Assembly (NCBI GenBank): GCA_030770535.1
Contig: JASVEC010000001.1
Span: 1-64,000 of the forward strand
DNA: 64,000 bases
Direction: 5' to 3'
From: Batkoa obscura
Lineage: Eukaryota > Entomophthoromycota > Entomophthoromycetes > Entomophthorales > Batkoaceae
Shown: positions 1 through 10,537 of the stretch, one piece after another
Position numbering within the stretch: the stretch's first letter is position 1
Layout of the letters: each line of letters opens with the position of its first letter
Program-made: the position numbers and the translations under genes
The notes under the pieces: model-generated
Told to the model about the DNA's origin: nothing
The model's input: only the letters and a program-made list of their open reading frames with translations
Databases searched by the model: none

Positions 1-703
1 TTAACCCTAACCCTAACCCTAACCCTAACCCTAACCCTAACCCTAACCCTAACCCTAACCCTAACCCTAACCCTAACCCTAACCCTAACCCTAACCCTAA
101 CCCTAACCCTAACCCTAACCCTAACCCTAACCCTAACCCTAACCCTAACCCTAACCCTAACCCTAACCCTAACCCTAACCCTAACCCTAACCCTAACCCT
201 AACCCTAACCCTAACCCTAACCCTAACCCTAACCCTAACCCTAACCCTAACCCTAACCCTAACCCTAACCCTAACCCTAACCCTAACCCTAACCCTAACC
301 CTAACCCTAACCCTAACCCTAACCCTAACCCTAACCCTAACCCTAACCCTAACCCTAACCCTAACCCTAACCCTAACCCTAACCCTAACCCTAACCCTAA
401 CCCTAACCCTAACCCTAACCCTAACCCTAACCCTAACCCTAACCCTAACCCTAACCCTAACCCTAACCCTAACCCTAACCCTAACCCTAACCCTAACCCT
501 AACCCTAACCCTAACCCTAACCCTAACCCTAACCCTAACCCTAACCCTAACCCTAACCCTAACCCTAACCCTAACCCTAACCCTATCCCTAACCCTAACC
601 CTAACCCTAACCCTAACCCTATCCCTAACCCTAACCCTATCCCTATCCCTATCCCTATCCCTATCCCTATCCCTATCCCTATCCCTATCCCTATCCCTAT
701 CCC
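1..703. repeat. Telomere, (CCCTAA)n with CCCTAT variants inward
   Basis: Uninterrupted CCCTAA hexamers run from the first base, so the G-rich TTAGGG strand points off the left end: this is a true chromosome end. The first CCCTAT variant is at about 581, more follow, and from about 635 to 703 the array is pure CCCTAT (ATAGGG on the other strand). The outer part is therefore homogeneous and the inner part degenerate. TTAGGG is the usual telomere unit of most fungi. Confidence 0.98.
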
Positions 704-704
704 T

Positions 705-1168
705 TGTAAAATATTGCTTTATCAGCTCTCAGATTGATTACAACATAACAATCACTTAAGTTGCTGTGTTCTCAAGTTCAAACACAATCAATTCAGAGTC
801 CCTTATTTTGATTTACTGTGAGAATTTCTAACTTCATATTGCAAGGAATAACATCCTCTCGTTTTAATATCCATATTTATTGGAGTATAAAAGAGATTCT
901 TCAACATGATGACTCGAGGCTTTTTGACTGAATTACTCCCTGATATTGTACCATTAATAAAGCCACTAAGTCTTTGTGACAACATCTTACGTAGATTTTA
1001 TAGTAGTATTGTCTATTCTATTTGTTTTACATAGTTCATAACCTATTGCGCACTATTCTTACTAATTTAAGTCTATCTTAGTTACATAAACTAAGACCGT
1101 TTGACTCAAAGCTAGTTAATCAAGCAAGAACTGCTTTTAACTCCCACCACTGAGTACCAACTTTCACA
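705..1168 (+). mobile_element. Solo-LTR-like repeat, copy 1, abutting telomere
   Basis: This is one of three related copies in the window (others at 14397-14855 and 41165-41747), all in the same orientation. It starts with TG and ends with CA (TGTAAAATATTGC to CTTTCACA) and contains a TATAAAAG box followed further on by AATAAA, which is the promoter-plus-polyA arrangement of a long terminal repeat. No primer-binding site or coding region is seen beside it, so it looks like a solo LTR, an old and incomplete remnant. It directly follows the last telomeric variant repeat. The family is not identifiable; a non-LTR identity of the repeat is possible. Confidence 0.55.
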
Positions 1169-1860
1169 CTAGCTAACTGTTTATTTTAAAATAAAAATTA
1201 AATCGAAAAGTTTTAAATCAAGATAATATAATAATTAATTAATTATAAGATTTATTATTTGCCAATGCATATTCAAACTTAAGTAACTGCATTAATTAAT
1301 TAATTTTGTAAATTTTCATACTGTTAAATTTATTTTAAGATTTTGTTTTTCTTAATAAAAAATTAATAATTTTTTATTAATTTTTATTTAATTTAATTCA
1401 AGAAATTTAAAATATAATTTTATTTTCCATAACTCAACTTCTTACAATTGCTTATAAGCTCAAATATATATTAATATAAAAGATTTATTTTCTATAATTT
1501 AAATCTAAGAAAATTATATTAAAATAAAAAAAGTATTTTATTTTTAAAAATTATATATATTAATATTATTATAAAAAACATTGAAATCTGAAATTTTTAC
1601 ACATAAAAAACCTTGTAAAGTTTTTTTATTAACTGTAAAATTTCAAAACATTTAAAGGTATCTTGTAAGGAGTTATTAACACTTAAAACTTTTTATGATT
1701 CTTATGTTAAAAAATACACCTTTAAAATTAGTAGAAAATTCTCAAAATGATATCATTGTGTACAATTTTCGAATTTAAAATCTGACCAATTAAAACAAAC
1801 CCACCACGTATAAAAGAAAGTGATATATCAATCATTTTAATATTTTCATTAGTTAAGATA
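1169..1860. other. Subtelomeric spacer and promoter of first gene
   Basis: AT-rich spacer without a convincing ORF. A TATAAAAG box at 1809-1816, about 45 bp before the ATG of the proline iminopeptidase gene, is its likely core promoter. Nothing else was recognised. Confidence 0.6.
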
Positions 1861-2932
1861 ATGTCAACTCAACAAAATAGTTTGTATCCAGAAATTGAAC
1901 CTTTCTACAAAGGTCAACTTAAAGTCTCTGACGTTCATACCTTATATTATGAACAATCCGGTAACAAGGATGGATTACCAGTAGTATTCTTTCATGGGTA
2001 ATAAATCAATATAAAAAACAATTGATTATTGACTAAATTCATTTAAGTGGCCCAGGTGGGGGTGTTGGAGATCGTGATAGAAGATTCTTTGATCCAAAAA
2101 TTTATCATATTATTTTATTTGATCAACGTGGTGCTGGAAACTCTACTCCTTCTTTCTGTTTAGAAGAAAATGATACTTGGTCTATTATTTCTGATATTGA
2201 AAAATTACGGTAACTATTATTTACATAAATTTAGTAATAAAACAAAAGATTTAATCATGTTAAAGCGACCATTTAAAGATTGAAAAATGGGTTGTTTTTG
2301 GTGGCTCATGGGGTTCTACTCTTGCTCTTGCATATGCTGAAACTCACATTCAAAGAGTTCATGGTTTAGTTTTAAGAGGTATCTTTCTACTCCGTGATGA
2401 AGAAATCGAATGGTTTTACCAAAAAGGTGCTTCCCATATCTATCCAGATCAATGGGAAGGTTACCTTGCTCCAATTCCTGAAGGTGAGAGGCATGATTTA
2501 TTGACTGCATATTATAAACGTTTAACTGGTGATAATGAAGAAGAACGTGTTAAATGTGCAAAGGCCTGGTCTACTTGGGAAATGGCTACCTCAAGACTTA
2601 GAGTTGATCAAAAAGGTATTGAAAGAGCTTCTAATGACACTTGGTCCCTTGCTTTTGCTCGTATCGAATCCCATTTCTTTATTAATAAGGGATTCTTCAA
2701 ACCTAACCAATTATTAGAAAATGCCCATATCATTAGAGATTCTAAAATTCCAGTAACTATTGTTCAAGGTAGATATGATGTAGTCTGTCCTGCTAAATCT
2801 GCTTGGGATTTGAAAAAAGTTTTACCCGAAGCTGAATTACATCTTGTAGAAGATGCTGGTCATTCTGCAAAAGAAGATGGTATTACTAAATTGTTAGTAG
2901 ATACTTGTGATAAATATAAATCCTTATTTTAA
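1861..2932 (+). CDS. Proline iminopeptidase (alpha/beta hydrolase)
   Basis: Three exons, 1861-1997, 2048-2209 and 2266-2932, give 321 residues, normal for the family. Introns are 50 and 56 nt with GT-AG ends. The first exon junction restores HGGPGGG, the oxyanion-hole motif of peptidase family S33 (proline iminopeptidase). The nucleophile elbow GGSWGSTLALAY follows in exon 3, then the acid region GRYDVVCP and the catalytic His in VEDAGHSAKE near the C-terminus. The family removes N-terminal proline from peptides, normally in the cytosol. No signal peptide is seen (starts MSTQQNSLYP). It is the gene closest to the telomere and lies tail to tail with SIL1, 163 bp away. Family is certain from motifs; substrate is inferred. 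Confidence 0.93.
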
Positions 2933-3042
2933 ATAAAGATAGTTTTGTTTAAAATGTAAATTACAAATATCATATAAGTGATTATTATGTTAAATTACTG
3001 TTTTTAACAGTTACTTATTAATGTAATTAAACAGTTTTGAAA

Positions 3043-3070
3043 TTTAAAATTTAAAATTTAAAATTTAAAA
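3043..3070. repeat. Short AAATTTA tandem repeat
   Basis: A 7-bp unit (AAATTTA) is repeated about four times in the gap between the converging proline iminopeptidase and SIL1 genes. Simple-sequence expansion; no function is suggested. Confidence 0.8.
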
Positions 3071-3095
3071 TGATTAAACACAGTTTATTTTATTT

Positions 3096-4377
3096 TTAAG
3101 AAGCGTTTGCCCAATCTTTTAATTGTAATAATTTCTGTTTAAGTTCACTATCTAGTTTTCTATTATGTTGTGCTTGTTTGAACACCTTTGATATTTCGGA
3201 AGTTGGTATACAATTACTAGAATATGACTGGGTGAATTTAAGTAACATTTCGCCCCAAAGGTATGCTAGATCAGAATCTATATGATTAGTCAACTTGGTT
3301 TGTAATAAACTACACCATTTGATAATCAATCCTGGTTCAACTTGATCATTATTGTTAACCTCTTCATCATTGTGTTCATTCTTCATTGAAGGATCTAGTA
3401 AATCAATAATAAGATTTAATACTTTTGTGTTGACACTTTTAGATAAATCGAATTGATAAACATTATACAACACATCAAATCCATTAGCACGATGGAAAGC
3501 TTCTAATGCTAACTTATCATTTCTAACTGAAGCCGATAAAGCATATAGTAACTTTGGAGTAATTTCTTTCTTATTTTCAAAAGATAAATAAGCAAGCAAT
3601 TTTGAAGGTAAATCAAATTTATGAACAACATCGTGCGCCTTGTTATTATTCTAATAGAAATAAATGTCATTTTTATAAAACTCTAAAAACATATTAAACT
3701 TACCTGTATTGAAGACCCAATAACTTTTGCTGAAAGGATTCTAATTTTCGATGGCCATATTGGGCGTAACAAATCCAATAGATTAACAAACACATCGTTA
3801 GTAACTAGATCTATTCCAAAATTTATATCATGAACTAATTCTTCTAAGTTTTCTAATGCTTCTATTATACTCTCTTTATCTACATTCAAATTTTGTAATT
3901 GAGCTACACTATCATTAAATTTACCACGATCAGAAGCATTTTCTTTATGTGTCCCAGTACCACTTTTTAAAGAAGGTCTATTTTTATTGTTATCCTTATT
4001 TTCCAAGACAATAACCTCATTTCCCTTATTTTCGGCCGTATCAAGCAATTTGGCCATCTTTTCTCCATTTTGTAAACCCATTTTATAATGTAAACCTAAG
4101 AATACAATAAATATACTAAATAAAATAAAATAAAACAATCAAAATTACCTGGAGGTACTATTTGCCCTTCAATAATTTTCTGAAATTCATGGGTTGCTTT
4201 AAAATGTTTTGGGTAGCATAGTCCGTCTCCTTTATTTTTTATCTCATCTTTTGAGCAACTGCCTTGATGAGGTTCATGCTCTTTAACAGCCTCTTGCCTA
4301 TACCCTATGGATTCTTCATTACTTGCTAAAGCGACCCCTAATAAGATCGATACTAATACTATTGGAATAATTTTCAT
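3096..4377 (-). CDS. SIL1: SIL1-like nucleotide exchange factor for ER Hsp70 (BiP)
   Basis: Exons on the minus strand are 4149-4377, 3704-4095 and 3096-3650, joined in frame for 391 residues; introns are 53 nt each. The protein starts with a signal peptide (MKIIPIVLVSILLGVALAS). A Cys-containing segment, GLCYPKHFKATHEF, leads into KIIEGQIVPPGLHYKMG and NGEKMAKLLD, the conserved Sil1 segment. The remainder is helical armadillo-like sequence. Sil1 acts in the ER lumen, releasing ADP from Kar2/BiP. The C-terminus ends KDWANAS with no HDEL-type retention signal, so retention would have to depend on something else. Fes1/HspBP1 is the cytosolic relative; the signal peptide argues for SIL1. It is divergent (590 bp) from the hypothetical gene at 4968. 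Confidence 0.82.
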
Positions 4378-4967
4378 TTTTTGTTAAGCTATAATAAATA
4401 GATGCTGCTATATCTTATATATCTTTTAATTTAATTTACACCTAATAAGCATATAAATAATTTTAGTGGATTTTTCTTATTGAATTTAAATTGCTAACAA
4501 GAATTATCGTATAAACAATTATGTGTAATATTTTAATTGGATATTTTATTAATTTTATTTATTGTATAATACATTAAGCTACTCTACAATAAATTCCAGT
4601 TAATATAAATATTTATCTAAAATCTATTAATGCTTTAAATTATAAAATCAGTCACTTAATAAGTCTAATAACTTATTTAGGTATAATAATAACCTTGTTT
4701 GACTTTAATATACTTATATAATATTTAAGTTATTGGTTAATTCAATTTTAAAATGATCATTTTGGGGGTGTTTTTTGGTTTCATTACTTTTTCATTTTTT
4801 AAGCGCTATTTAAGTGGAAAAACTGCTAGTAAAATTCTTAAACAAAAAAATACATCCCCATTCTCTTAATATTAATTCACCTCAAAGCAAAATGAAACAT
4901 AAATCTAACGATGACGAAACATTTAAAAACCCTTCTGATCTTTATTTTCTTTTACTTTTTTTAAAAA
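4378..4967. other. Divergent intergenic region with one miniature transposon
   Basis: This 590 bp region separates the divergent SIL1 and hypothetical genes and must hold both promoters. It also contains a copy of the ~97 bp terminal-inverted-repeat element at 4765-4859. No further gene is seen. Confidence 0.7.
4765..4859 (-). mobile_element. Miniature TIR element (GGGGATGT family), copy 1
   Basis: Member of a family of about 97 bp. In the reference orientation copies start GGGGATGTATTTTTTTG, carry a central AGCGCT core, and end AACACCCC, so the ends form imperfect inverted repeats. This copy is in the reverse orientation and sits about 110 bp upstream of the next ATG, within its promoter. 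It is far too short to encode a transposase and is best described as a MITE. Confidence 0.85.
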
Positions 4968-5468
4968 ATGTTACAGAAATACATTAAAAAGAATCTTTTA
5001 AATAGTTTAAAATTAAATTACAGATACAATACTATATACACTTCTATTAAGTATTACAATCGTCATTTAGATATTGAAGAGGATATTGACCTTTCGAGAT
5101 CAACTTCAAACGCTTTTAACAAGGTAACAAAAGAAGAAGCCTTGGCTCCGGGTATTGCTGATAAAAGCCATGCTTATCGTGTATCCGCAAATCATGAAGA
5201 TGTCTCCTTTTCTAATGAAAATGAAGATTTAATAAATACTCCGTACTTTAAACCAATTTCTCATGGAAAAGGTATTCAATTAAAATCTATGGCTTCTGCA
5301 ATTTCTAATGAAATGTCAAACTCTTTAAACATCAATTCTGAAGCAGCAAAAATTGCTTCAACTGAGATTAAAGAAGATAATAATATGGCTAAAGAGGCTG
5401 GAGAGTTAGCTAACAAAACTAGGGTTATTTCCTCTGGCCATGGCAAAGTTTCGGTAAATGAAAATTAA
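4968..5468 (+). CDS. Hypothetical protein, possibly mitochondrial
   Basis: Single-exon ORF of 166 residues starting at ATG 4968. The N-terminus (MLQKYIKKNLLNSLKLNYRY) is basic and lacks acidic residues for about 34 positions, which fits a mitochondrial presequence. The middle is acidic and polar. The C-terminal third (SEAAKIASTEIKEDNNM) weakly recalls SMP-type LEA repeats, which are alanine-rich stress-protein motifs, but this is not firm. No enzyme motif or membrane segment is visible. Codon use resembles the neighbouring genes, supporting a real gene. Function unknown. Confidence 0.55.
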   Translation: MLQKYIKKNLLNSLKLNYRYNTIYTSIKYYNRHLDIEEDIDLSRSTSNAFNKVTKEEALAPGIADKSHAYRVSANHEDVSFSNENEDLINTPYFKPISHGKGIQLKSMASAISNEMSNSLNINSEAAKIASTEIKEDNNMAKEAGELANKTRVISSGHGKVSVNEN

Positions 5469-5819
5469 TATTCAAACTTATTTATCCAATTTATATAGAT
5501 AGATTAACTTAAACATTAAATTATTTTCCGCTTTTGTAACTTATTTTATTTTAATAATTTTTAAAACACTGTCATTTTTAATAGTGCTTTTATCATTATA
5601 CAAGTTAATAAATTTATTAGTATACAATAGATATTATAAATATTTAATACAACTGAATAATATTTAATTATAATTTTACATCTCACATACTGGGTTTTGT
5701 ATTCATAATAGTATGCTCATTTGATGTAATTATTGGATCTGGTTTTAGTAAATCACTTTGCATAATTGCTTAGTAGTATTTAAATAAAATGAAACGTAAT
5801 AAAGAATTGTTTTTAAAAA
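5469..5819. other. Intergenic spacer
   Basis: About 350 bp of AT-rich sequence between the hypothetical gene and the PI31 gene. No ORF, repeat or RNA gene is recognised; it presumably holds the terminator of one gene and the promoter of the next. Confidence 0.6.
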
Positions 5820-6900
5820 ATGGAACAAAGAAATAATCTATTAAGTGATACCAATTTGAATTTCATATATTCAGAATTAATCAACAATAATAAGAAAAAT
5901 AATGAACAGCTTATAAACAAAAAGGAAGATATAATAGTACTATCGCTTCATACTATATTCTTGGCATTGGGATTTAAAAATAAAGCAAAAGGTAAGCTTA
6001 TTTTTTAAAAGATAGTATTAAATTGACTTTATAAAGGAAATTCTGATGAAGCAGATAAATATTCTATGCCAGATATCTGGAATAAGAACGAGTTTTATAA
6101 CTTTGAGTATTTACATCCCCAATCCAAATTGAATTTTATAGTCAAAAGCTTGATCATGTTAAATAGATTGTTGATTCATGGTAGTACACTAGAAGAAAAT
6201 GAGATTTATAGCTTAGAAGTAATCACTGATGAGTATATATCGGACCAAACTTCATTTCCTCTAGAAAAGGATGATAACTTATCAAGCTTGTATATATCAC
6301 AAGATAAATTTAATAATTTAACTCAACTTATTAAAGAAAAAATTATTCAAAAACTTATACCTGGGTTACAAAAAGAGGGTTATCAAGAAAATATTACTGG
6401 AGGAAATGATGCTACTTCTAACACAACTCCCCCTATACATGATTATTATAATAATAATAGGAATATTAATTTAACTGAGCCTTCTTTCAATCCTTTTGCT
6501 TATGGTGATAGAGACCTTAATCCTTTGGGAGGTATGGGCACAGCTCCAGGCTTACCTCGCTTTGGAGGAGGTGGCGGGAGCGCGCTTGATCCATTTGGCA
6601 TGAGAGGATCTAGTCAAGGCGGTATGTTTCTTGGACCAAACCATCCTATATTTTCTCCGGATCACCCAAGTGCTCCAAGAAACCCAGGCTCCTTACCGCC
6701 TCATGCTATACCTCCTGGTGCAAGATTCGATCCAATAACTCCTTTAGGATCAAGAGTAAACCCAAATTCACAAGGAGAACAGAGACCAACATTTTCTGGT
6801 GAACCAGACAATGATGAATTACCACCACCTGTAAGTTTTTTCATAAAAATAGTTGAATATTACTAATAATAGATAGGGATATAATAATATGTTTATGTAA
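5820..6900 (+). CDS. PI31-like proteasome regulator (PSMF1 family)
   Basis: Exons 5820-5991, 6037-6830 and 6877-6900 give 329 residues; introns are 45 and 46 nt, the second with a TACTAAT branch site. The first ~140 residues look like the helical FP domain. The rest is the Pro/Gly-rich region typical of PI31: NPFAYGDRDLNPLGG, a glycine run, then PPGARFDPITPLG and DNDELPPPG. The last exon is only 24 nt and encodes the C-terminus PGYNNMFM. Known PI31 proteins end in a hydrophobic-Tyr-X motif that docks into the 20S proteasome; here Phe replaces Tyr (M-F-M). Without the tiny exon the protein would run into intron sequence and lose this tail. Role: binding of 20S proteasome and influence on its assembly or transport. 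Confidence 0.88.
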
Positions 6901-7155
6901 TTTATGTTTTTAAAGTGCTAAATAAGATTATTTTTGTCAATTATAAAGTATAACTTGATTTACGTCATATTAAAGCATTTGCTATATTATTAAATAGATT
7001 TTTTACCATTTATTTTATGTTTATAAATATATCTCCTATTAAATAGCTTACATTAATATGTCGGATTAATTAGATTGAACAATATTGTTAATTTGTGTTT
7101 CAATATAGATTAAATATTGATATTTAATGGATAAAATATGATTAATATTGTCCAG

Positions 7156-7238
7156 GAACTCTTTTTTTTGTTTCATTTGTTTTCTATTTTTTATGCAACG
7201 TTAAACTAAAATTATTAAATACTGAAACAAAAAAACAC
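7156..7238 (-). mobile_element. Possible degenerate copy of the GGGGATGT miniature element
   Basis: Runs of T followed by GTTTCAT, then ATTTTTTATGCAACG and finally GAAACAAAAAAACAC echo the consensus of the family in reverse orientation, but the core is diverged and the GGGG ends are lost. It could also be chance in T-rich sequence. Confidence 0.3.
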
Positions 7239-7489
7239 TATAGTATAATACTATCACTTTGTTATTGATAACCACATTTTTGATATTATAAAAGTTACAG
7301 GCTGAATGTTTAAAGTTTATTGTGCCCTTTTTGATATTAAAATCTAATTAAAACTTAAGCATTGAAAATAGCTAAATTCAATCTTACAATAGAAATAATC
7401 CAAAGCTTGTAAAAGCCTAACCTAGATATTTAAAATACTTTCAAAATCACAAAATATGAAAAACATGTGATACCAGAAGATATGTTAAA

Positions 7490-7860
7490 GTGGTAGTTTA
7501 TATTATGAAGCTTACGTCAGATCTAATAAGTAATAAAGTAAGGCTGCATTTATCACTGTGTAATTCAGAAGATGCTTTTGTAAAATATGCATTAGACGAA
7601 TATCTTCGAGTTGTTGATTATCTTAAATATTATAGATGTTTTGATAATGAATTGCTTGAAAATACACACTATCATCTGATAAGTTACTGCATGATGAATA
7701 TTATATATTTAAAGCATATTCATCTTCACTAAAGGCATGAATGTTTGATACTATAACTTGAAGCATACACTGGGCTTAATCCTATTTGAAGAGGACTGAA
7801 GCAATACTACCTAATGGTGATATTGATGCCACGACACTTCATCTTAAAGGTGAAGTATAG
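7490..7860 (+). pseudogene. Possible decayed coding remnant, family unknown
   Basis: An 80-codon ORF (about 7490-7732) without a plain ATG start is followed in other frames by phrases that still look protein-like, such as LPNGDIDATTLHLKG near 7805-7850. Stops separate them. The composition is richer in mixed codons than the surrounding spacer, suggesting an old gene that has decayed. I could not assign a family; it may also be chance. Confidence 0.25.
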
Positions 7861-7977
7861 CAAGGGTCTACTGAACGGTTTAACAATTAGTTTTTAAAAA
7901 AACAAAATACTAGTCTTGCTGTATGACATTTTGCCTAAATAAATAACAATTTTATTACATCCCATGTTTTGATTTAA

Positions 7978-8231
7978 CCCCTTCCGTTACAAATTAATTC
8001 ACATTTTACTTCATAAAATCAATTAATTATTTGGTTGGTTTAAGTTCATTGTTTCTTATTGGTTAAAATTTTCATAATAGCATTAAACCAATTTTGTTTT
8101 TCGGATAGCTGTTATATTTCTTAGCTGTGTATGCTAAATTTTTGGTCTAATTTTTAAAGTACATAATAATAATTAACCAATAATTTGATTAATATTTAGA
8201 CGGATCCTACCCGTCTAAATAAGTGAAGGGG
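7978..8231. mobile_element. piggyBac-like miniature element with TTAA target duplication
   Basis: A 254 bp segment begins CCCCTTC and ends GAAGGGG, and is flanked on both sides by TTAA (7974-7977 and 8232-8235). TTAA duplication with C-rich short terminal inverted repeats is the hallmark of the piggyBac superfamily. The similarity of the ends extends a few bases further (CCCCTTC-N-STTA). Near the right end a hairpin (AGACGG ... CCGTCT) lies at about 8198-8216. It has no coding capacity, so it would be a MITE mobilised by a transposase elsewhere. Confidence 0.72.
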
Positions 8232-9147
8232 TTAAAAAGATACAATTTAAATTTGGTTTCCATTATTTTATATACAGTGATACCTGTAGATAATTGCTAT
8301 AAAAAGTGAAATAAATTGCTACACTTTTTTGTTAATACTGTGAGGTATAGAGTGGTTAATTATTCAAACAAATTAAAATACCAAAGTGAATCGATAAAAT
8401 TCCTCTTGTAGTTTTAAATAAAGTTAAATTTAGCGTTTTATCATTTTCCTTTTTTTTACTTAGTTTTTTATTTAAATAAATTAATAATTTTAATAAATAA
8501 CTGTTTTTCAGTATGTTTTATGAACTTTAAACGATATTGCTATTAATTTGTGTTTTCATTTTTAAAATAGGGATAAAGCTTATAGAAACATTTAATTTTA
8601 AAAAAAAAATTAAATGATGTCGCATCCTAAACTTTATAAGGATGGCAATACTGATAAATTTGTTGCAAAATTAACTTTGAATACTGTACTGTAATCCAAA
8701 AAATTACTGCAGCAAAAATGAGCTTAATATGCACTTTTCGCAATTATCGACAACTATCCATAGGCATCACTGTCCCTATCTTCACTATTAAGTTGTTTAT
8801 AATTAGTAAAATAAATATGTTAATATATTAAAATAAAGAGCAAGTATTACAAATGCTATCTATTATATATTGATTAGTGTATTATCTATTATCTATTATC
8901 TATTATCTATTATCTGTTGTTGATTATAATTTAATCTAAAATAAGCAAATTTTTATTAATGATTGTTGACTGTTACTTACTATTTTAATTCATAAATTGT
9001 AGTTTAATTCATAAATTGTAGTTTAATTAATTCATATTATAAAAATGTATTAAGTAGTATTATTTTATTCACATTATTTAAATGCTAATGTATATTAATC
9101 ACAGCAAGGATACTTTTGGTATATAGCCAACAAAATGAAGTTTAGAC
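8232..9147. other. AT-rich spacer with short tandem repeats
   Basis: No gene is recognised. Contains (ATTATCT)n at about 8881-8915 and a duplicated AGTTTAATTCATAAATTGT unit near 8984-9024. Confidence 0.55.
8881..8915. repeat. ATTATCT tandem repeat
   Basis: Four to five copies of the 7-bp unit ATTATCT in spacer sequence. Simple repeat. Confidence 0.85.
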
Positions 9148-9963
9148 TTATTGGCATGGGGAAGAACTTTCATTTTCAATACATTTCATTCCGTTTGGGC
9201 AATTGAAATGAAACAGGATCCCAAAGACGCATTGAGTATACTTGGTTTTACCATTACATTTAATTTCGAAGTCATTACATGAAAACTCGCCTTGGATTTG
9301 AGTGGGTTTAGTTTCCGAGTTATTATTTGTACTAGAAGTGGAAGTAGTTTGTGTACTGTCAGTTGATGAAGTTGGAGTATCAGTAGTACTTTGACCAGAA
9401 GAATTTGTGTTTTGACTGGTAGAATCTGTACTTTGGGCTGTTTTTGACTCAGTGGCTTGAGTTCTGACACTTTCGCTTGGCTTTTGAGTCTCATTTGGTT
9501 TAGCTTCTTCATGTTTTTCTCCCTTTGGTGGTGAAGGAGAAGATCGGAAGCCAGGTAGTTCATAACTTCCTCCTTTTATGATTCCTGCACAATTACCAGA
9601 ATCTGTTGCTTCCCATGAAGCTTCAAATCTTCCAGTTTCTTCACCAAATAGCTCTTTAAATGAGTTCATATTGATATCTAAACCTTGGCCACCTTTATCG
9701 ACTGCCATAACATAGACAACCTTGTTATTACCACTTACTTTTAAACATGTACCACATTCACTTCCGAGTAAATCCTGCACTGCAGTAACTCTATCCAAAT
9801 CCATATGAGACCCTAATATCCCGCACATTACTGGGCTTTTATCAAGCAAAGGGGCATCTTGGTGATAATAATGAGTTGAAACTCTATTGCTACCAGAGGT
9901 AGAGCAATTGATACTTGAACTGAAAATGAATAAAACTAAAGCTGAAATGAATGTCTTGTGCAT
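9148..9963 (-). CDS. Secreted double-psi beta-barrel (expansin/RlpA-like) protein with C-terminal CBM19-like domain
   Basis: Single exon, 271 residues. Residues 1-20 form a signal peptide ending SSSINC. Residues about 25-140 form a double-psi beta-barrel (DPBB) domain with Cys47, Cys70, Cys73 and Cys125 and the segment VDKGGQGLDINMNSFKELFG, the D-containing strand expected in RlpA/expansin-like barrels. A Ser/Thr-rich linker of about 80 residues follows and is probably O-glycosylated. Residues 228-271 hold a Cys-rich module (SCNDFEIKC ... YTQCVFG ... FNCPNGMKC) resembling CBM19, a chitin-binding module. Likely secreted to loosen or bind cell-wall polymers. A paralog lies 574 bp upstream on the same strand (10538-11227). 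DPBB is confident; CBM19 is inferred from Cys spacing. Confidence 0.85.
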   Translation of the reverse strand: MHKTFISALVLFIFSSSINCSTSGSNRVSTHYYHQDAPLLDKSPVMCGILGSHMDLDRVTAVQDLLGSECGTCLKVSGNNKVVYVMAVDKGGQGLDINMNSFKELFGEETGRFEASWEATDSGNCAGIIKGGSYELPGFRSSPSPPKGEKHEEAKPNETQKPSESVRTQATESKTAQSTDSTSQNTNSSGQSTTDTPTSSTDSTQTTSTSSTNNNSETKPTQIQGEFSCNDFEIKCNGKTKYTQCVFGILFHFNCPNGMKCIENESSSPCQ

Positions 9964-10537
9964 TTCAAATCAGATGAATTAAGATATTAATTGTGTATAA
10001 TTTTATCAGCTTTTAAAAAAAGCAAAAGCAAAGATTAAATATTAAGTATTAGGTATATTTATAAAAGAAAACCAAGGTACCTTTCGCTCTCACCTCTTTT
10101 TATTCTAGTACTTGATTTTAAAGGGGATAAATTAAATATCATGGGGATAAATCGAATTTAAAGAAATTTTTCCAAATAGGGAATATTCTATAGTGACTTT
10201 AAAATTAATGGATTATAGAATCCGCGTAATTGAACTAAAACCTTAAATCTCTGTAAAAGTTGAAAGTTCTTTATCATGAAGGTGATTTTAAATGTTTAGT
10301 AAATTTAGAAAATATTTGACCTTATCATCTGCCCACCATAGTATATTAAATTAATAAATTTCATTATTATCAATCAGTAATTTTACCTTAAAATTTCGAA
10401 AAAACACTTGGATACATGGATATTTTCGAATCTTTTAAAAAAAAAGAGAAAATTTTAGATTTAAACAAAAGTTAAATATAATAAAATATATATTTATTTA
10501 TACCAGTCAATACACAGTATTGAAATTAGACTATTTT
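9964..10537. other. Spacer between the two DPBB genes
   Basis: Contains the promoter of the downstream DPBB gene on the minus strand, including an A/T-rich TTTATAAAT-type box near 10060. No other gene is seen. Confidence 0.6.

Larger units (their letters stand above)
6901..7973. other. Gene-poor spacer with decayed sequence
   Basis: No intact gene is seen. It includes a weak, degenerate match to the small TIR element at about 7156-7238 and a possible decayed coding remnant at 7490-7860. The rest is AT-rich spacer. Confidence 0.5.

Noticed and set aside
803-985. 60-codon minus-strand frame beside the telomere
   Set aside because: It lies entirely inside the LTR-like repeat and the related copies do not preserve it as a gene.
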